From Paulinella micropora (lineage: Eukaryota > Cercozoa > Imbricatea > Euglyphida > Paulinellidae), in assembly GCA_019918135.1 (NCBI GenBank), contig WBZZ01005750.1, forward strand, positions 95,001 to 159,000: a stretch of 64,000 nt of DNA, written 5' to 3'. The notes beneath the pieces are model-generated. The model searched no databases. It was not told where the DNA came from and was given only the letters and a program-made list of their open reading frames with translations. A program made the position numbers and the translations under genes. Shown here piece by piece: positions 29,061-38,400 of the stretch. The first letter of the stretch is position 1. Each line of letters begins with the position of its first letter.

Positions 29061-30569
29061 TCAACTCATCAAAATTTCAATACCCTTAACAAGCACACTT
29101 CGTTGAAGAATGGCGTATGTGTAATGGTTTTGGATTTGGTTGGGAGTAGTCGCAACAAATTCATATCGTCTTTCAGTGTCAAGGCTTAGACCGCTCACCT
29201 CATAGCCGTCAGTATCCTTATCACACAGCGGGCGGTTATTATCCCAAGTATCCACGTGGAACCAGTTGTAATGATACACATTTGAATTCAAAATAGCACT
29301 ACCCTTCAACTTATCCTTCAAAAGCATATAGTCTTCGTTTTCTACTGTTTTAACATCAAACTGTTGGAGACGAGTTCCGTCAAGAGTGGTGTAATATGTC
29401 TTAACCTTCTTTCCTGCTTGAAGACCTCCACCAGCACTATCAGTTCGGTTATCGTTATCAAATGATGTATTTTTGTTTTCAGTGCTATTGAAGACTGATG
29501 TGTAGATACGACGAATTCTTTCACCCTGCGAGCGGTTCATCTTAATGACAAAGTTTTGATTTTCTCCAGTAAGTGCTTGCTTCCAAGCGATAGGATACTC
29601 AATCTTAAATGGGAAGCCCTCGCCCGCAATCTTTTGTTGGACACCCACAATAACATTTGGGTCGGTCTCAACAGCAAGGAACAAATTCAATCCAGAAATA
29701 GTAGCATTTGTAGCAGTAGCCGTCGCACCAGTAGAAATACTGCGAGAATCAGTGCCGTAGAATGAAGTTCGCAAAGTTTCAGCCCACACAATCCTCATAT
29801 CCAAAATTTCATTGAAACCAATCGTCTTATCAAGTTCAAAAATCGTTCCAAATAGCATACCCAAAGGAAGTTTAACAGCGATAACAGGAGTAGCAGTATT
29901 GTCCGCTCCACCTTCAAAATACTTAGCCTCATCATAAGCAACATCTACAAGACTATAATCGCCAGCACCACTCGCGGATGTTGCGGTATCATCGTAGCGA
30001 CGAGCATTTACAGTAGGCACATTAAAGTATGCTAGAACAGCATCTCTTAAAGTCCCAGCCGCAGCAGCATCAACAATTGTTTTTCTCTCTGTTCTAGTTC
30101 CGACATCAATCTTTCCAGCATTACACTTTTGAAGCATAGCACCAGAGCCCGTCTTACCTTCAACAGCGGAATTATAGTCGCCGTGGTTTTCAAGAGCCTT
30201 AAATCTTTCAAAACTAATCTCGGGCTTCCAAACAATCTTAGTGTAATTACCCACGTGTTGAAGATTACACAAATACTGCCCGCTTCGGCTTCGCAGTTCA
30301 ATAGTTTTAATCATTGAAAGACAATCCATATAGATACGATTGTAGCGACCAGCACCACCGCCAGCAGTCGGAGTATAAGTAAATTTCAACACAGACCTCG
30401 CCAAGTTCAAAGGGCGGGTAGGAATTTCAAATGTGCTTTCAAGACCGCCTGCGGTGGTAAGTGTGATATCACCCGCACCTTCACGGGCTGTAAGTTTGTT
30501 CAATTCATACTTACCAGTGAGCAGTTCCTTAGCCTGATGGACCAACTCGCCACCGTATTGGACCGACAT
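29061..30569 (-). CDS. PLV-2 major capsid protein (double jelly-roll)
   Basis: 502 residues from MSVQYGGELVHQAKELLTGK. The length, Gly/Thr-rich beta composition, FEIPTRPLNLARSVLKFTY near the start and the C-terminal YTYAILQRSVLVKGIEI fit the double jelly-roll capsid proteins of PLVs and Polintons. These trimers tile an icosahedral particle. A longer frame upstream has no ATG, so 30569 is the start; it also matches the PLV-1 start. It is followed by the minor capsid, protease and ATPase genes on the same strand in the usual morphogenesis module. Identification is by size, composition and context, so moderately sure. Confidence 0.75.
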   Translation of the reverse strand: MSVQYGGELVHQAKELLTGKYELNKLTAREGAGDITLTTAGGLESTFEIPTRPLNLARSVLKFTYTPTAGGGAGRYNRIYMDCLSMIKTIELRSRSGQYLCNLQHVGNYTKIVWKPEISFERFKALENHGDYNSAVEGKTGSGAMLQKCNAGKIDVGTRTERKTIVDAAAAGTLRDAVLAYFNVPTVNARRYDDTATSASGAGDYSLVDVAYDEAKYFEGGADNTATPVIAVKLPLGMLFGTIFELDKTIGFNEILDMRIVWAETLRTSFYGTDSRSISTGATATATNATISGLNLFLAVETDPNVIVGVQQKIAGEGFPFKIEYPIAWKQALTGENQNFVIKMNRSQGERIRRIYTSVFNSTENKNTSFDNDNRTDSAGGGLQAGKKVKTYYTTLDGTRLQQFDVKTVENEDYMLLKDKLKGSAILNSNVYHYNWFHVDTWDNNRPLCDKDTDGYEVSGLSLDTERRYEFVATTPNQIQNHYTYAILQRSVLVKGIEILMS

Positions 30570-30575
30570 TTTTTC

Positions 30576-30604
30576 GTAAGTGCTTTTTTTCAAAAACCAC
30601 TTAC
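30576..30604 (-). promoter_or_regulatory. Hairpin before the major capsid gene
   Basis: Minus strand GTAAGTGGTTTTT pairs with AAAAAGCACTTAC around a short loop. It lies 6 nt before the capsid start codon and is nearly the same sequence as the hairpin at 28935-28964. Confidence 0.6.
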
Positions 30605-30697
30605 AATCTCAAAAACGATTTTCAAAAGGTTCTATATTTTAATAGAAGAAAAAAATAAATAAATAATTCTAAATTACCTTACTAATCACCTGCGGGG

Positions 30698-31510
30698 TCA
30701 ACGGCTTTTCAACAAATTAAAAAATGAATTAAATAGCGAAAAATAATTCGTCTCGCGGTAAATCAACAATGTCATAACAATACCCAACCCGTTGAGATTA
30801 ATTGGTTGGTCATTTTCGTCAGTCAAATAAAACCTAAATACATTGTTTGAATTGGCGGACAGTCTTTTGCCATACTCCGACCCGCTTCCATCGTATATGA
30901 CAGAGCCGAATGGGATTTCATTCGCGGTGTATATTTCTTGGAGCACGTGATTGTCGCCTTCCCCAACGAGGTCGCTTTGTAGATACAAGGTTTTTTCGCC
31001 AGTCAATATTATGACATTTGGAGACCTAATGGTATTATTAGCAAAGAAATAAGTAGAAGACCGCTCAAACCCCATAATTTCGTGAACCCTTGTTTCGTCA
31101 TCAAATACAAATCGTGGTTGAATTCCGCCGTTGTCTGCCACAGTAAAAGTTAGCTTGCCGTCTTCTGGGTCTGTGTTGGTGTTGTTGCTCGTTATTGTAT
31201 ATGTGTAGTCATTGGGGCTTTCTGCGGTTAGCACCTCGGCTAGCTTATTTTTTAAGTTGTTCATTGTGTAGTTGCCCTCGGGTATCGTAATGACCGCATC
31301 GTTGCCATCTTCGCTTAGAATAAAAGTGTTGTAAGGACTGGCGACTGAATAATAAGATTTCGGCACATAGATATGAAGTATTTTACAATGTGTTGGATTA
31401 TCTAATCCTCTTAAATCCAAAGAGTGTGTAAAGTCGCTGTCTGTGCCGTTTATCCTGTTTTTGCTGTTTATGTAATAGATACCGCTACTCCTACCTCCCT
31501 TATATTCCAT
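30698..31510 (-). CDS. PLV-2 minor capsid (penton-type) protein
   Basis: 270 residues starting MEYKGGRSSGIYYINSKNR. Segments DSDFTHSLDLRGLDNPT, YVPKSYYSVASPYNTF and ITIPEGNYTMNNLKNKLAEVL resemble the PLV/virophage/Polinton minor capsid (penton) family, a single jelly-roll with an N-terminal arm. Pentons close the vertices of the capsid. The gene lies between the major capsid and protease genes. A GAGGTGCG tract precedes the ATG, with TAATATATTT about 20 nt upstream as a likely AT-rich promoter element. It is open over its full length and highly similar to the PLV-1 gene. Confidence 0.7.
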   Translation of the reverse strand: MEYKGGRSSGIYYINSKNRINGTDSDFTHSLDLRGLDNPTHCKILHIYVPKSYYSVASPYNTFILSEDGNDAVITIPEGNYTMNNLKNKLAEVLTAESPNDYTYTITSNNTNTDPEDGKLTFTVADNGGIQPRFVFDDETRVHEIMGFERSSTYFFANNTIRSPNVIILTGEKTLYLQSDLVGEGDNHVLQEIYTANEIPFGSVIYDGSGSEYGKRLSANSNNVFRFYLTDENDQPINLNGLGIVMTLLIYRETNYFSLFNSFFNLLKSR

Positions 31511-31588
31511 CGCACCTCCAAATATATTACTGTCTACGACCGTAGGTTGTATATATTCTAAAATATATTTTTATTTTACTGGCGGGGT

Positions 31589-33181
31589 CTAAATGAAAGT
31601 ATCAAAGCCATATCCGTTCTGGGCTTTTAACTGCTCCGCTTCCTTCTCTTTCAAGTCAGTCCATCCGCTAGCAAATTTAAATCTGGTTCCTTTCGCCCGT
31701 TCCAAAAGAAACCGCATACTATGCCAACCGCAAGTATCAGAGGTGTCGCTCTGTTGTTTTACTTGATTAACCTTCATTAATAAATAACTATCAGGACGGC
31801 TTTTATCTAACAGCTGTTTCATCTGGTGTTGGAAAAGTTCAGTCGGTTGATATTCTGCTAGCGGGTCGTAGATTTCAACACTCCTATCGCCATTCAGACT
31901 AACCCAGACAGCCATCCAATGTTGCCCTGGTTGCGAACTTTTTTGTGTATTCATAATAAATCCATACTTCTTTCTTTTTTCTGGTTTTAACTGGTTGATT
32001 TGGTCGCTGGCTATCGTGCCGAGAAACCAATCGTGCTTTTTCATTATGTCGTCTATTTCATTCGTCCTTAATCCTTTACCTATTCCAGACTGTCCCTCCG
32101 TTTCACTCACCAAATCTTCATCATTACTATCCGGTTCTTCTACTTTGTTTTCTTCTTTCTTTTCTTCTTCTACTACTGGATTTGCTTCTACTACCGGATT
32201 TTCTTCTACTGCTTTTTCTTCTCCTTTTGCTTCTCTATCTACTTCATCTTTTCTTTTTTGAACGGCACCTTCTACCCATAAATCAAATGAAGTCCAAGCC
32301 TGGTCGGGCGAAGCCATTCCCTCGTTTATAACAGGACTGGTATATAGCCATTTTTTCAACATTCCTGAATAATTTATTCTTCCCCCCTTCGCTGGTTTCA
32401 TATCGGGGATAGTGTGGCCCATAAATCGTAGTTTTTTAACAATTATTTCATTATTAGGCTTTCCTGCTCTATTCCGTTTCTGTTTTAGTGTCTCAGCGAA
32501 CATATTATCAATTAATTTTTCCTTTTTAGTTTGCTTGTGTTTCTCCTCTTCTTCCGCATCCTTTACAATTATGCCCCTCCGTCTTTTTGGTGGTCGTCCT
32601 GGGGGAGGCGGTGGTGGTTTTACCATAGGTGGGGCGATTGGTGCCATCAATAATCCCTGTCTATGTCGTCGTTCGGCATTTAGTTCCTGTATAAGTCGTT
32701 GTTCCTTTTTCATTTCACGGTCCTTTTCTTCCTGCCGTTCCTTCGCCTCAGCTAGTTCTCTTTTATGTTCCCTGTCCAAATCATCTTTTCTTTCCTTCGC
32801 ATCGGCCTGGTCTTTTCTTTCCTGCCTTTTCTTCTCCGCTTCCATTTCCTCCCTGGCGGACTTTTCTTTTTTATCAATAGCCTCAATAAGGTCATACTTT
32901 TCTTGTTTAAGTTTGTCTAAGTGGTCTTGAATTGCCATTCTTGTGTTCTGTTCAATCTCCGATAGACTTTGAACTTTTTTCTTATCTTCTTTCTTTGTCT
33001 TCGCCCTCTTTGCTTTTGGTTTATTCAAGTATTTCATAAACAGCTTAACGATTTGAAGTGTTGATAAGTCGTTTGTTTTCTTTCCAAAGTTTAGATATGC
33101 CCGTTTGCCTTTTACTTTGATATATGGCCGACCATCTTTCGTTCTGTATATCCTCGGAGGTCTTTGTTTAGGTTTTCGCAT
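31589..33181 (-). CDS. PLV-2 adenain-like maturation protease
   Basis: 530 residues. The N-terminus is a small basic module (RIYRTKDGRPYIKVKGKRAY), followed by about 100 residues of Lys/Glu-rich coiled coil and a Pro-rich stretch (PPPPPPGRPPKRRRG). A charged linker leads to the C-terminal C5-like protease domain, with His in QHWMAVWVSL (~420), Asp in IYDPLAEYQP and Cys in DTCGWHSMRF (~483). Adenain-type proteases process capsid and core proteins after assembly. The long N-terminal extension is unusual compared with the ~200-residue adenovirus enzyme and could tether the protease to the core. The gene starts about 70 bp from the basic protein gene in the same block. Confidence 0.8.
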   Translation of the reverse strand: MRKPKQRPPRIYRTKDGRPYIKVKGKRAYLNFGKKTNDLSTLQIVKLFMKYLNKPKAKRAKTKKEDKKKVQSLSEIEQNTRMAIQDHLDKLKQEKYDLIEAIDKKEKSAREEMEAEKKRQERKDQADAKERKDDLDREHKRELAEAKERQEEKDREMKKEQRLIQELNAERRHRQGLLMAPIAPPMVKPPPPPPGRPPKRRRGIIVKDAEEEEKHKQTKKEKLIDNMFAETLKQKRNRAGKPNNEIIVKKLRFMGHTIPDMKPAKGGRINYSGMLKKWLYTSPVINEGMASPDQAWTSFDLWVEGAVQKRKDEVDREAKGEEKAVEENPVVEANPVVEEEKKEENKVEEPDSNDEDLVSETEGQSGIGKGLRTNEIDDIMKKHDWFLGTIASDQINQLKPEKRKKYGFIMNTQKSSQPGQHWMAVWVSLNGDRSVEIYDPLAEYQPTELFQHQMKQLLDKSRPDSYLLMKVNQVKQQSDTSDTCGWHSMRFLLERAKGTRFKFASGWTDLKEKEAEQLKAQNGYGFDTFI

Positions 33182-33235
33182 TGTATATTATTAGTAAAAA
33201 AAATAATAGAAAGTTTAGTTTATCTCATTATCTGC

Positions 33236-33247
33236 GGGATTTGTCCC
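33236..33247 (-). terminator. Short hairpin after the basic-protein gene
   Basis: GGGA-TTTG-TCCC directly downstream of the stop of the 106-residue basic-protein gene (minus strand). The stem is only 4 bp, so it is weak by itself; it matters as part of a series. Confidence 0.3.
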
Positions 33248-33249
33248 TA

Positions 33250-33570
33250 CTAAAATTTAAGTGCCCCACGGCCTCGTTGCTTGCCGTATCCCATATCGCT
33301 CGCAACCTTTTGAACTTTGTCAGCATAAGGAACACCAACCCTATCCAAAGCACCAGCTAAGCGTGAGATTGTTTTGTCTTTTTTCAAATAGTTATTAATA
33401 TTTCTAAATGTATTGCCGACTTTTACCCAATTTATTTTCCCTCCTTTTTGACCACATCCCTTTTGTTTCTTGCGACCAGTTTTCTTTTTTCCGCCCGCCA
33501 TTGTGTTTGAGTTTCTTGTTATTTTTCCGACTGTTGGAATGACTTCAACCCTTGTAGTTTTCACGACCAT
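33250..33570 (-). CDS. PLV-2 small basic, glycine-rich protein
   Basis: 106 residues, strongly basic. The first part (MVVKTTRVEVIPTVGKITRN) is followed by AGGKKKTGRKKQKGCGQKGGK, a helical middle (NINNYLKKDKTISRLAGALD) and a C-terminal GYGKQRGRGALKF. A small basic protein between the protease and ATPase genes would fit a DNA-condensing or core protein processed by the protease, similar in idea to adenovirus pX/pVII; this is inference. A second Met at residue 24 could also serve as start. Confidence 0.55.
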   Translation of the reverse strand: MVVKTTRVEVIPTVGKITRNSNTMAGGKKKTGRKKQKGCGQKGGKINWVKVGNTFRNINNYLKKDKTISRLAGALDRVGVPYADKVQKVASDMGYGKQRGRGALKF

Positions 33571-33631
33571 TATAATATACGAAAAAAAATAAATAATACA
33601 AAATTACAAAAACCGCTTGTTGAAATTATAG

Positions 33632-33649
33632 ACTATCGCAAGCGATAGT
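33632..33649 (-). terminator. Perfect hairpin at the ATPase stop codon
   Basis: ACTATCGC-AA-GCGATAGT, an 8-bp perfect stem that includes the TAG stop of the ATPase gene. It may set the 3' end of the transcript. The PLV-1 ATPase ends differently and lacks it. Confidence 0.5.
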
Positions 33650-34457
33650 TAAAATTTTGCCGTAGTTCATCAGAAACCGCATCCACATACAAAAAGTTAA
33701 ACCTCTCTTTGGCCGCCTCGTGGTATTTTTCAATGAAGTATTCAAGGTCGTATCCGAGGTCCAGATGCTTATATACAAGTTCCATTTTATCCACACTTTG
33801 ACCTGGAAAGATTAAAATGTAGTCTAATTGTTTTATCGCCTCAGGTCTAAGGTCTTGAAAATACTGAGAGCTCATAATCACCTTACTTTTATGATGCCTA
33901 TTAGTCTTTAACAAATCGCTAACGGACTTATCTCTGAGCCCGCTACCCAAATCGTCTAACACGAACACAACTTCTGGTGTGATGTATTTGCTCGGTCTCT
34001 CAACTTTTTCGCCTCCCTCCTGTTTCTTCTTTTCCTCTTTTCCAAAATATAAAAACTTTGGCTTCGGTTCTTCTTTGCCGTCTTGAATGATTTCGCCTTC
34101 TTCTTGCTCCTCATCTGGCTTATTGAGCTTGTCCAATTCGTAATCAATCACAGACAGTCCATCCGTTTTCAAATATGTATATATCGCCATTGGGTTTCCC
34201 TTCTTCTTGAAGTGTTTAACCATTTCTTTATAAATGTGGTCCTTGTGTATTGTGCTGGCTATAATAACAATACGGGTCTTTTTGTCGGTGGTTCGTTTCA
34301 GGATTTCAAACAGTGCGGTCGTCTTACCACTCTTCTTGCGAGCGAGAAGAAAAATATTGGCATACGGTTCATCAAATAACTTATATCCTTTTGACATCTT
34401 CTCGCCATCTCCGTTTTGCTTAACTGGTTTAACTTTAACATTGTTAATCTTTTCCAT
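33633..34457 (-). CDS. PLV-2 genome-packaging ATPase (FtsK/HerA, A32-like)
   Basis: 274 residues. Walker A is LLARKKSGKTTALFEIL (~38-50) and Walker B VVFVLDDLGSGL (~167). MSSQYFQDLRPEAIKQLD follows as the sensor-like region. These are features of the A32-type packaging ATPases shared by PLVs, Polintons, virophages and large DNA viruses, which pump the genome into the preformed capsid. A charged, Glu/Lys/Pro-rich insertion lies between the two Walker motifs (about residues 110-150). It follows the basic-protein gene by 60 bp in the minus-strand morphogenesis block. Confidence 0.85.
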   Translation of the reverse strand: MEKINNVKVKPVKQNGDGEKMSKGYKLFDEPYANIFLLARKKSGKTTALFEILKRTTDKKTRIVIIASTIHKDHIYKEMVKHFKKKGNPMAIYTYLKTDGLSVIDYELDKLNKPDEEQEEGEIIQDGKEEPKPKFLYFGKEEKKKQEGGEKVERPSKYITPEVVFVLDDLGSGLRDKSVSDLLKTNRHHKSKVIMSSQYFQDLRPEAIKQLDYILIFPGQSVDKMELVYKHLDLGYDLEYFIEKYHEAAKERFNFLYVDAVSDELRQNFNYRLR

Positions 34458-34516
34458 CGTAGCTATATTTGAACCTTTTTAAAAAAAGCTTCACCAAAAA
34501 ATCAGAAATGCGGGTT

Positions 34517-34531
34517 GTAGGGTGTCCCTAC
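34517..34531 (-). terminator. Perfect hairpin downstream of the 120-residue gene
   Basis: GTAGGG-TGT-CCCTAC, a 6-bp stem with 3-nt loop, 7 bp past the stop of the gene at 34538-34900 on its strand. Candidate transcript end. Confidence 0.45.
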
Positions 34532-34537
34532 TTTTCT

Positions 34538-34900
34538 TCAAGCCAAAAATTCCAAACAAATAACAATTCTTCCAGCTAGTGGGTCAGTCTCAATATTACC
34601 GCTGTCTGTTTTAAGCACTTTAAACGAATACTGCCCGTCAGTCCAGCCGATATTTCCAAGATTATAACCGAGATTGGAAATGTTTGCCGTGGTGCTGTCT
34701 GCGAATGTGCCGATAATTCCAATGCGGTCCATATAAAGGATTTTTGTTTTCGTCTCAGTCATATCGTTCATATAGTGGATAAACTTAACATTCATTCTGG
34801 TTGGGGTAAAGTTCATTTGAATGTTTTTGTCAAATGTCTTGCTACCACCAGCAAAATCATTACTTAGAAAAATAATCCGCTGATATTTATAGTCCGCCAT
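34538..34900 (-). CDS. PLV-2 small conserved protein
   Basis: 120 residues starting MADYKYQRIIFLSNDF. It contains IQMNFTPTRMNVKFIHYMND and MDRIGIIGTFAD, a hydrophobic beta-rich pattern, and has a close homologue in PLV-1 at 54995-55365 in the same place before the ATPase gene. It has no membrane segment or known motif. The size and beta composition might fit a small virion component. Its start codon is 4 bp from that of the divergent secreted-protein gene. Confidence 0.6.
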   Translation of the reverse strand: MADYKYQRIIFLSNDFAGGSKTFDKNIQMNFTPTRMNVKFIHYMNDMTETKTKILYMDRIGIIGTFADSTTANISNLGYNLGNIGWTDGQYSFKVLKTDSGNIETDPLAGRIVICLEFLA

Positions 34901-34904
34901 TGTG

Positions 34905-35147
34905 ATGCCCTCTATATTACTGCTTATAAACTTTTTATTAATTAATATTTCCGCTCGGACAGCTTGTGATTTCTATTCACGGGTCAGCGATAAAAAAAAT
35001 GAAAGTTGTGTGTGGTGTATCCAAAAAGGATGTGTGTATAAACCTTTCAGTGATTGGTGTGTTAGTTTTGATGAAGCTATTCCGCTAATCTGTGCTGGTG
35101 ATAGCTCTTGGTATAAAGTCTATCTATATGAATGCTCACTTCTTTGA
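34905..35147 (+). CDS. PLV-2 small secreted cysteine-rich protein (PSI-like)
   Basis: About 80 residues from MPSILLLINFLLINISARTA, a clear signal peptide with probable cleavage near Ala-Arg-Thr-Ala. The mature part has spaced cysteines (ACDFYS, SCVWC, GCVYK, DWCVS, LIC, ECSLL), a pattern resembling plexin-semaphorin-integrin (PSI) modules. The only ATG is at 34905. The gene sits alone on the plus strand within the minus-strand virion block and is conserved in PLV-1. A secreted or envelope-associated disulfide-bonded protein is likely; its target is unknown. Confidence 0.6.
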   Translation: MPSILLLINFLLINISARTACDFYSRVSDKKNESCVWCIQKGCVYKPFSDWCVSFDEAIPLICAGDSSWYKVYLYECSLL

Positions 35148-35477
35148 GCTAGAAGGGGAAGGAAGGCAGATGCCTATTAATAGTGTTAAAATACCGACAT
35201 AAGTGTTAGCAACCTCGCACGGTAAGTTCTTTTCAGATAACCTCACGATACAAAGGGTGATGATGGCGATAATGATACCCATTTGAAATAAGTATTTAAT
35301 AAGTCGGCTGTCAGTTTTTCGCTTAGTCAAACAGCAATCCCAGCTGTCCTCGTATTCGTGGTCTAATTTTTTTTCTTCCTGCTTAATTTGGACATCTAGC
35401 ACACGGTTTTTGAGTTCGGGTGTGAGTTCGCCTCCATCTACTTCTATGATTGGTGGTGGGTGTAATCTAGGGGGCAT
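35136..35477 (-). CDS. PLV-2 membrane protein with two transmembrane segments
   Basis: 113 residues. The cytosolic-like N-terminus is Pro-rich and charged (RLHPPPIIEVDGGELTPELK), followed by Trp-Asp-Cys-Cys and two hydrophobic segments, LFQMGIIIAIITLCIV and YVGILTLLIGICL. The end PSPSSSKK is basic. It overlaps the fibre gene by 11 bp at its start and the secreted-protein gene by 12 bp at its end. A PLV-1 homologue is at 55598-55959. Possibly an internal membrane or entry protein. Confidence 0.55.
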   Translation of the reverse strand: MPPRLHPPPIIEVDGGELTPELKNRVLDVQIKQEEKKLDHEYEDSWDCCLTKRKTDSRLIKYLFQMGIIIAIITLCIVRLSEKNLPCEVANTYVGILTLLIGICLPSPSSSKK

Positions 35478-38400
35478 TGGAAAATACTGCTGCTCTTAGT
35501 TCTGCTTCTAAATTGGTTTGGTCTTGTAATATATTAAGTAAAGTTTTATTTTCTTTTTCTAAATTATCTACTTTTTCTGATAAATGTTGAAATCCGCTGA
35601 CCAATATCGGTATAAAACTTGTATATGTTATGCCTTCAAGGTAGCTTTCTCCGTCGTCTGCTTTCATTCCACTTTCAGATACAAATTCAGGAAATACTTT
35701 TTTGACTTCGTCCGCAATAAATCCGTGTCCCTTTTTTTCTTTCTTTTCGTCTGATTTCCAATAATATGAACAACAATTTATTTTCATTAGTTTCTCGCAA
35801 CAATCACCGCAGTCTAATGTTTTAATATCTGCTTTTAGCCTCCTGTCCGATGAGTTTGTCCAAGCACCATTTAGCGGAATATAATTATAACTACCAGATG
35901 GCTCGCTGTTGGTATTTGAAGTAGTCCAAGCGTGGAGCAAACCAGTTGCTGATGTAAGCACTCCATAATTCGTATATCCTCCTGATTTAAAATGTAGTAG
36001 CGGGTCGTTAGTATAAGTTGGTCTTTTTCGTATTAATAAATTACCGCTTGAAGTTGTTGGTAAAACTAACTCTCCCGACGTATTAATGTTAATCGCCTCA
36101 TTCCAAGTTATATTATTTCCCGCTGTTGTTCCACTATTGTAATAAAAAGCAAGTTTGTTTGAGATTTTGTATATTTGAAAGTTTGAGCCAGAATTACTTG
36201 ATTTCCAGTTTGAGCCGTCATAATAAGCATCAAAACTTATGCCTATATTGTCGTGTGCCCAATTCATTAATTGGAATGTTGGATAAGCATCCGCCGTTGT
36301 TATTGCTTGTAAGTGTGCCCCTCCTATATTACTCGCCGTTCCGTATAATTCTAATCCTCCTGTCGCACCCGTGCCCTTTGTTGTATTGCCTATGATTATC
36401 GGCTTACCAGATGCTGTTGTTATTTTATCGCTCGTTGCCAATGTCGTTGTTGATATCCCCGCATTTGCCGTTATCGCCTTTGAAGCAGTGATTGCTGTGT
36501 TGTTAATTCTAAATAATTCATTTGTTGCAGCATAGTAAAATACGTGGCTATCCGTTGAAGCATTAACATTATAAATCAATATATTACAAGCAATACCAAA
36601 TCCATAAAATCCAGTTGTTGAAGGTGTTCCACTATCATATAAAACCAGTTTATTATTAGCAACAGCACTTCTATCAATAATCACACTTTTACCCGCTCCT
36701 ACTACTATATTGTCGGTTGTTGTTAATGTTGTTGTTGATATCCCCGTGGTTGCCGTTAATGTAGTTCCTGTTATTGTTCCGCCATTTGTTATGTTGTTGC
36801 TGTTCATATCCAAAGCACCATAAAACCGCATACCCCCAGCATTGTTAAAACGGACGATATCAGACGAAGCGGATTTATTATCCAAAAGTTTTGAAATATA
36901 AAGTCCCGCTCCTTTTACATCAGCCGCTACATTCGTGAATAGGTAGCCTCGTTGGTTCGCGGTTCCGCTTGAAGCCGTATTTAGAGTAAATAAGAAATAC
37001 TGATAATCACCCGTTGTCTGACTGAAAAAGATATCTCCTCCATTTTGGTTTAATATCCTCGCCCCATTATATGTTATATTTCCGCCATTAGTGATAGTTT
37101 GATTATTAAAATCGGCATTGTTCGTTAAAGTTAGATATTTTATCACAGTGCTCGCCCCATTAAATGTTTTGCTTCCTGTTATGGTTTGGTCTGTTGATAG
37201 TTTTACATTTTGCCCGTCTAATGTATCCACATAACTTTTATTCGCCCCGTCCGTTGATAATGTCGGAGTTCCAAGGTTGGCTATTTTGCTACTATTACAA
37301 TCTAGCCCCGAAGCATTTACCCAACCGACTATCGCCCCATCAATAATGAAACTTATTTTTTTCGCATTTATTTCAAAGTTATAATTTACACCAGTGCCCA
37401 TATCAAGGCAACCGATAGTTCCTATATTGGCTGTTGAGTTAAAAACCACGAATGTTCCTTTTGTTGTGGCATTCGTTGAATTTCCTGTTATTTCAAGGGC
37501 ACTACTAAATGTCTTAATTCCTGCTATGGTTTGGTTTCCTGTTAGTTTCACATTTTGCCCGTCTTTTGTATCAACATAACTTTTATTTGCTCCGTCGGTT
37601 GATAATGTCGGTGTGGCCAAATTTGTTATTTTTCTGTTGTTTAAAGATAATGTCGTGCCTGTTGCTGTCGCGATTACATTATCCCCCGCATATAAATCAA
37701 CATATGACCCTGTTATTTGTATTGGATAATAGCCCGCAGTTGCTATTTTTTGTGCCACAATCTCTCCTATATTTGTTGCCGTATCAAAGGCAATACCGAT
37801 ACCATCAAAAGCGGCTGGACCTGTGGCACCCCGCACTTCTATTGTTGAAGTAAATTTTTTATTCCCTGCTATGGTTTGGTCTCCTGTTAGTTTTACGGCC
37901 GAAGTATCAAGAGTAGAAATATCAACACCATCAACCAGATTAACATTTGTTATGCTTTGGCTTTTCATATCAATCCCCGCACTAGCATTTACCACATTGC
38001 TGAATGTTTTGGTTCCTGCTATGGTTTGGTCTCCTGTTAGTTTCACGGCCGAAGTATCAATAGCCGAAACATCAATACCATCAACCAAATTCACATTTGT
38101 TATTGAAAATCCTCCCATATTTAAACTGCCCGTCATAGCCGTCGTGCCGTCCTTTGCCAGTTTCGTATCGGTATATGCTTTTGTTGAAGCATCGCCGTCG
38201 TAGAATGGGGCTGGAAGTCCGCTGATTGCTGTTGAGCTGTTAAAATTTAAAACATTATTTGTTAATGTCATTCCACCACCTGTTGTTGGAGCAAAAAGTA
38301 TGGACGAGCCTACAATAGTTAGTGGATAGCCCGTGGCTCCACCCGCATCCGACGAATAGATAGAGCCCATATTATTGTTATAGTTGAAGAATAACTTGCC

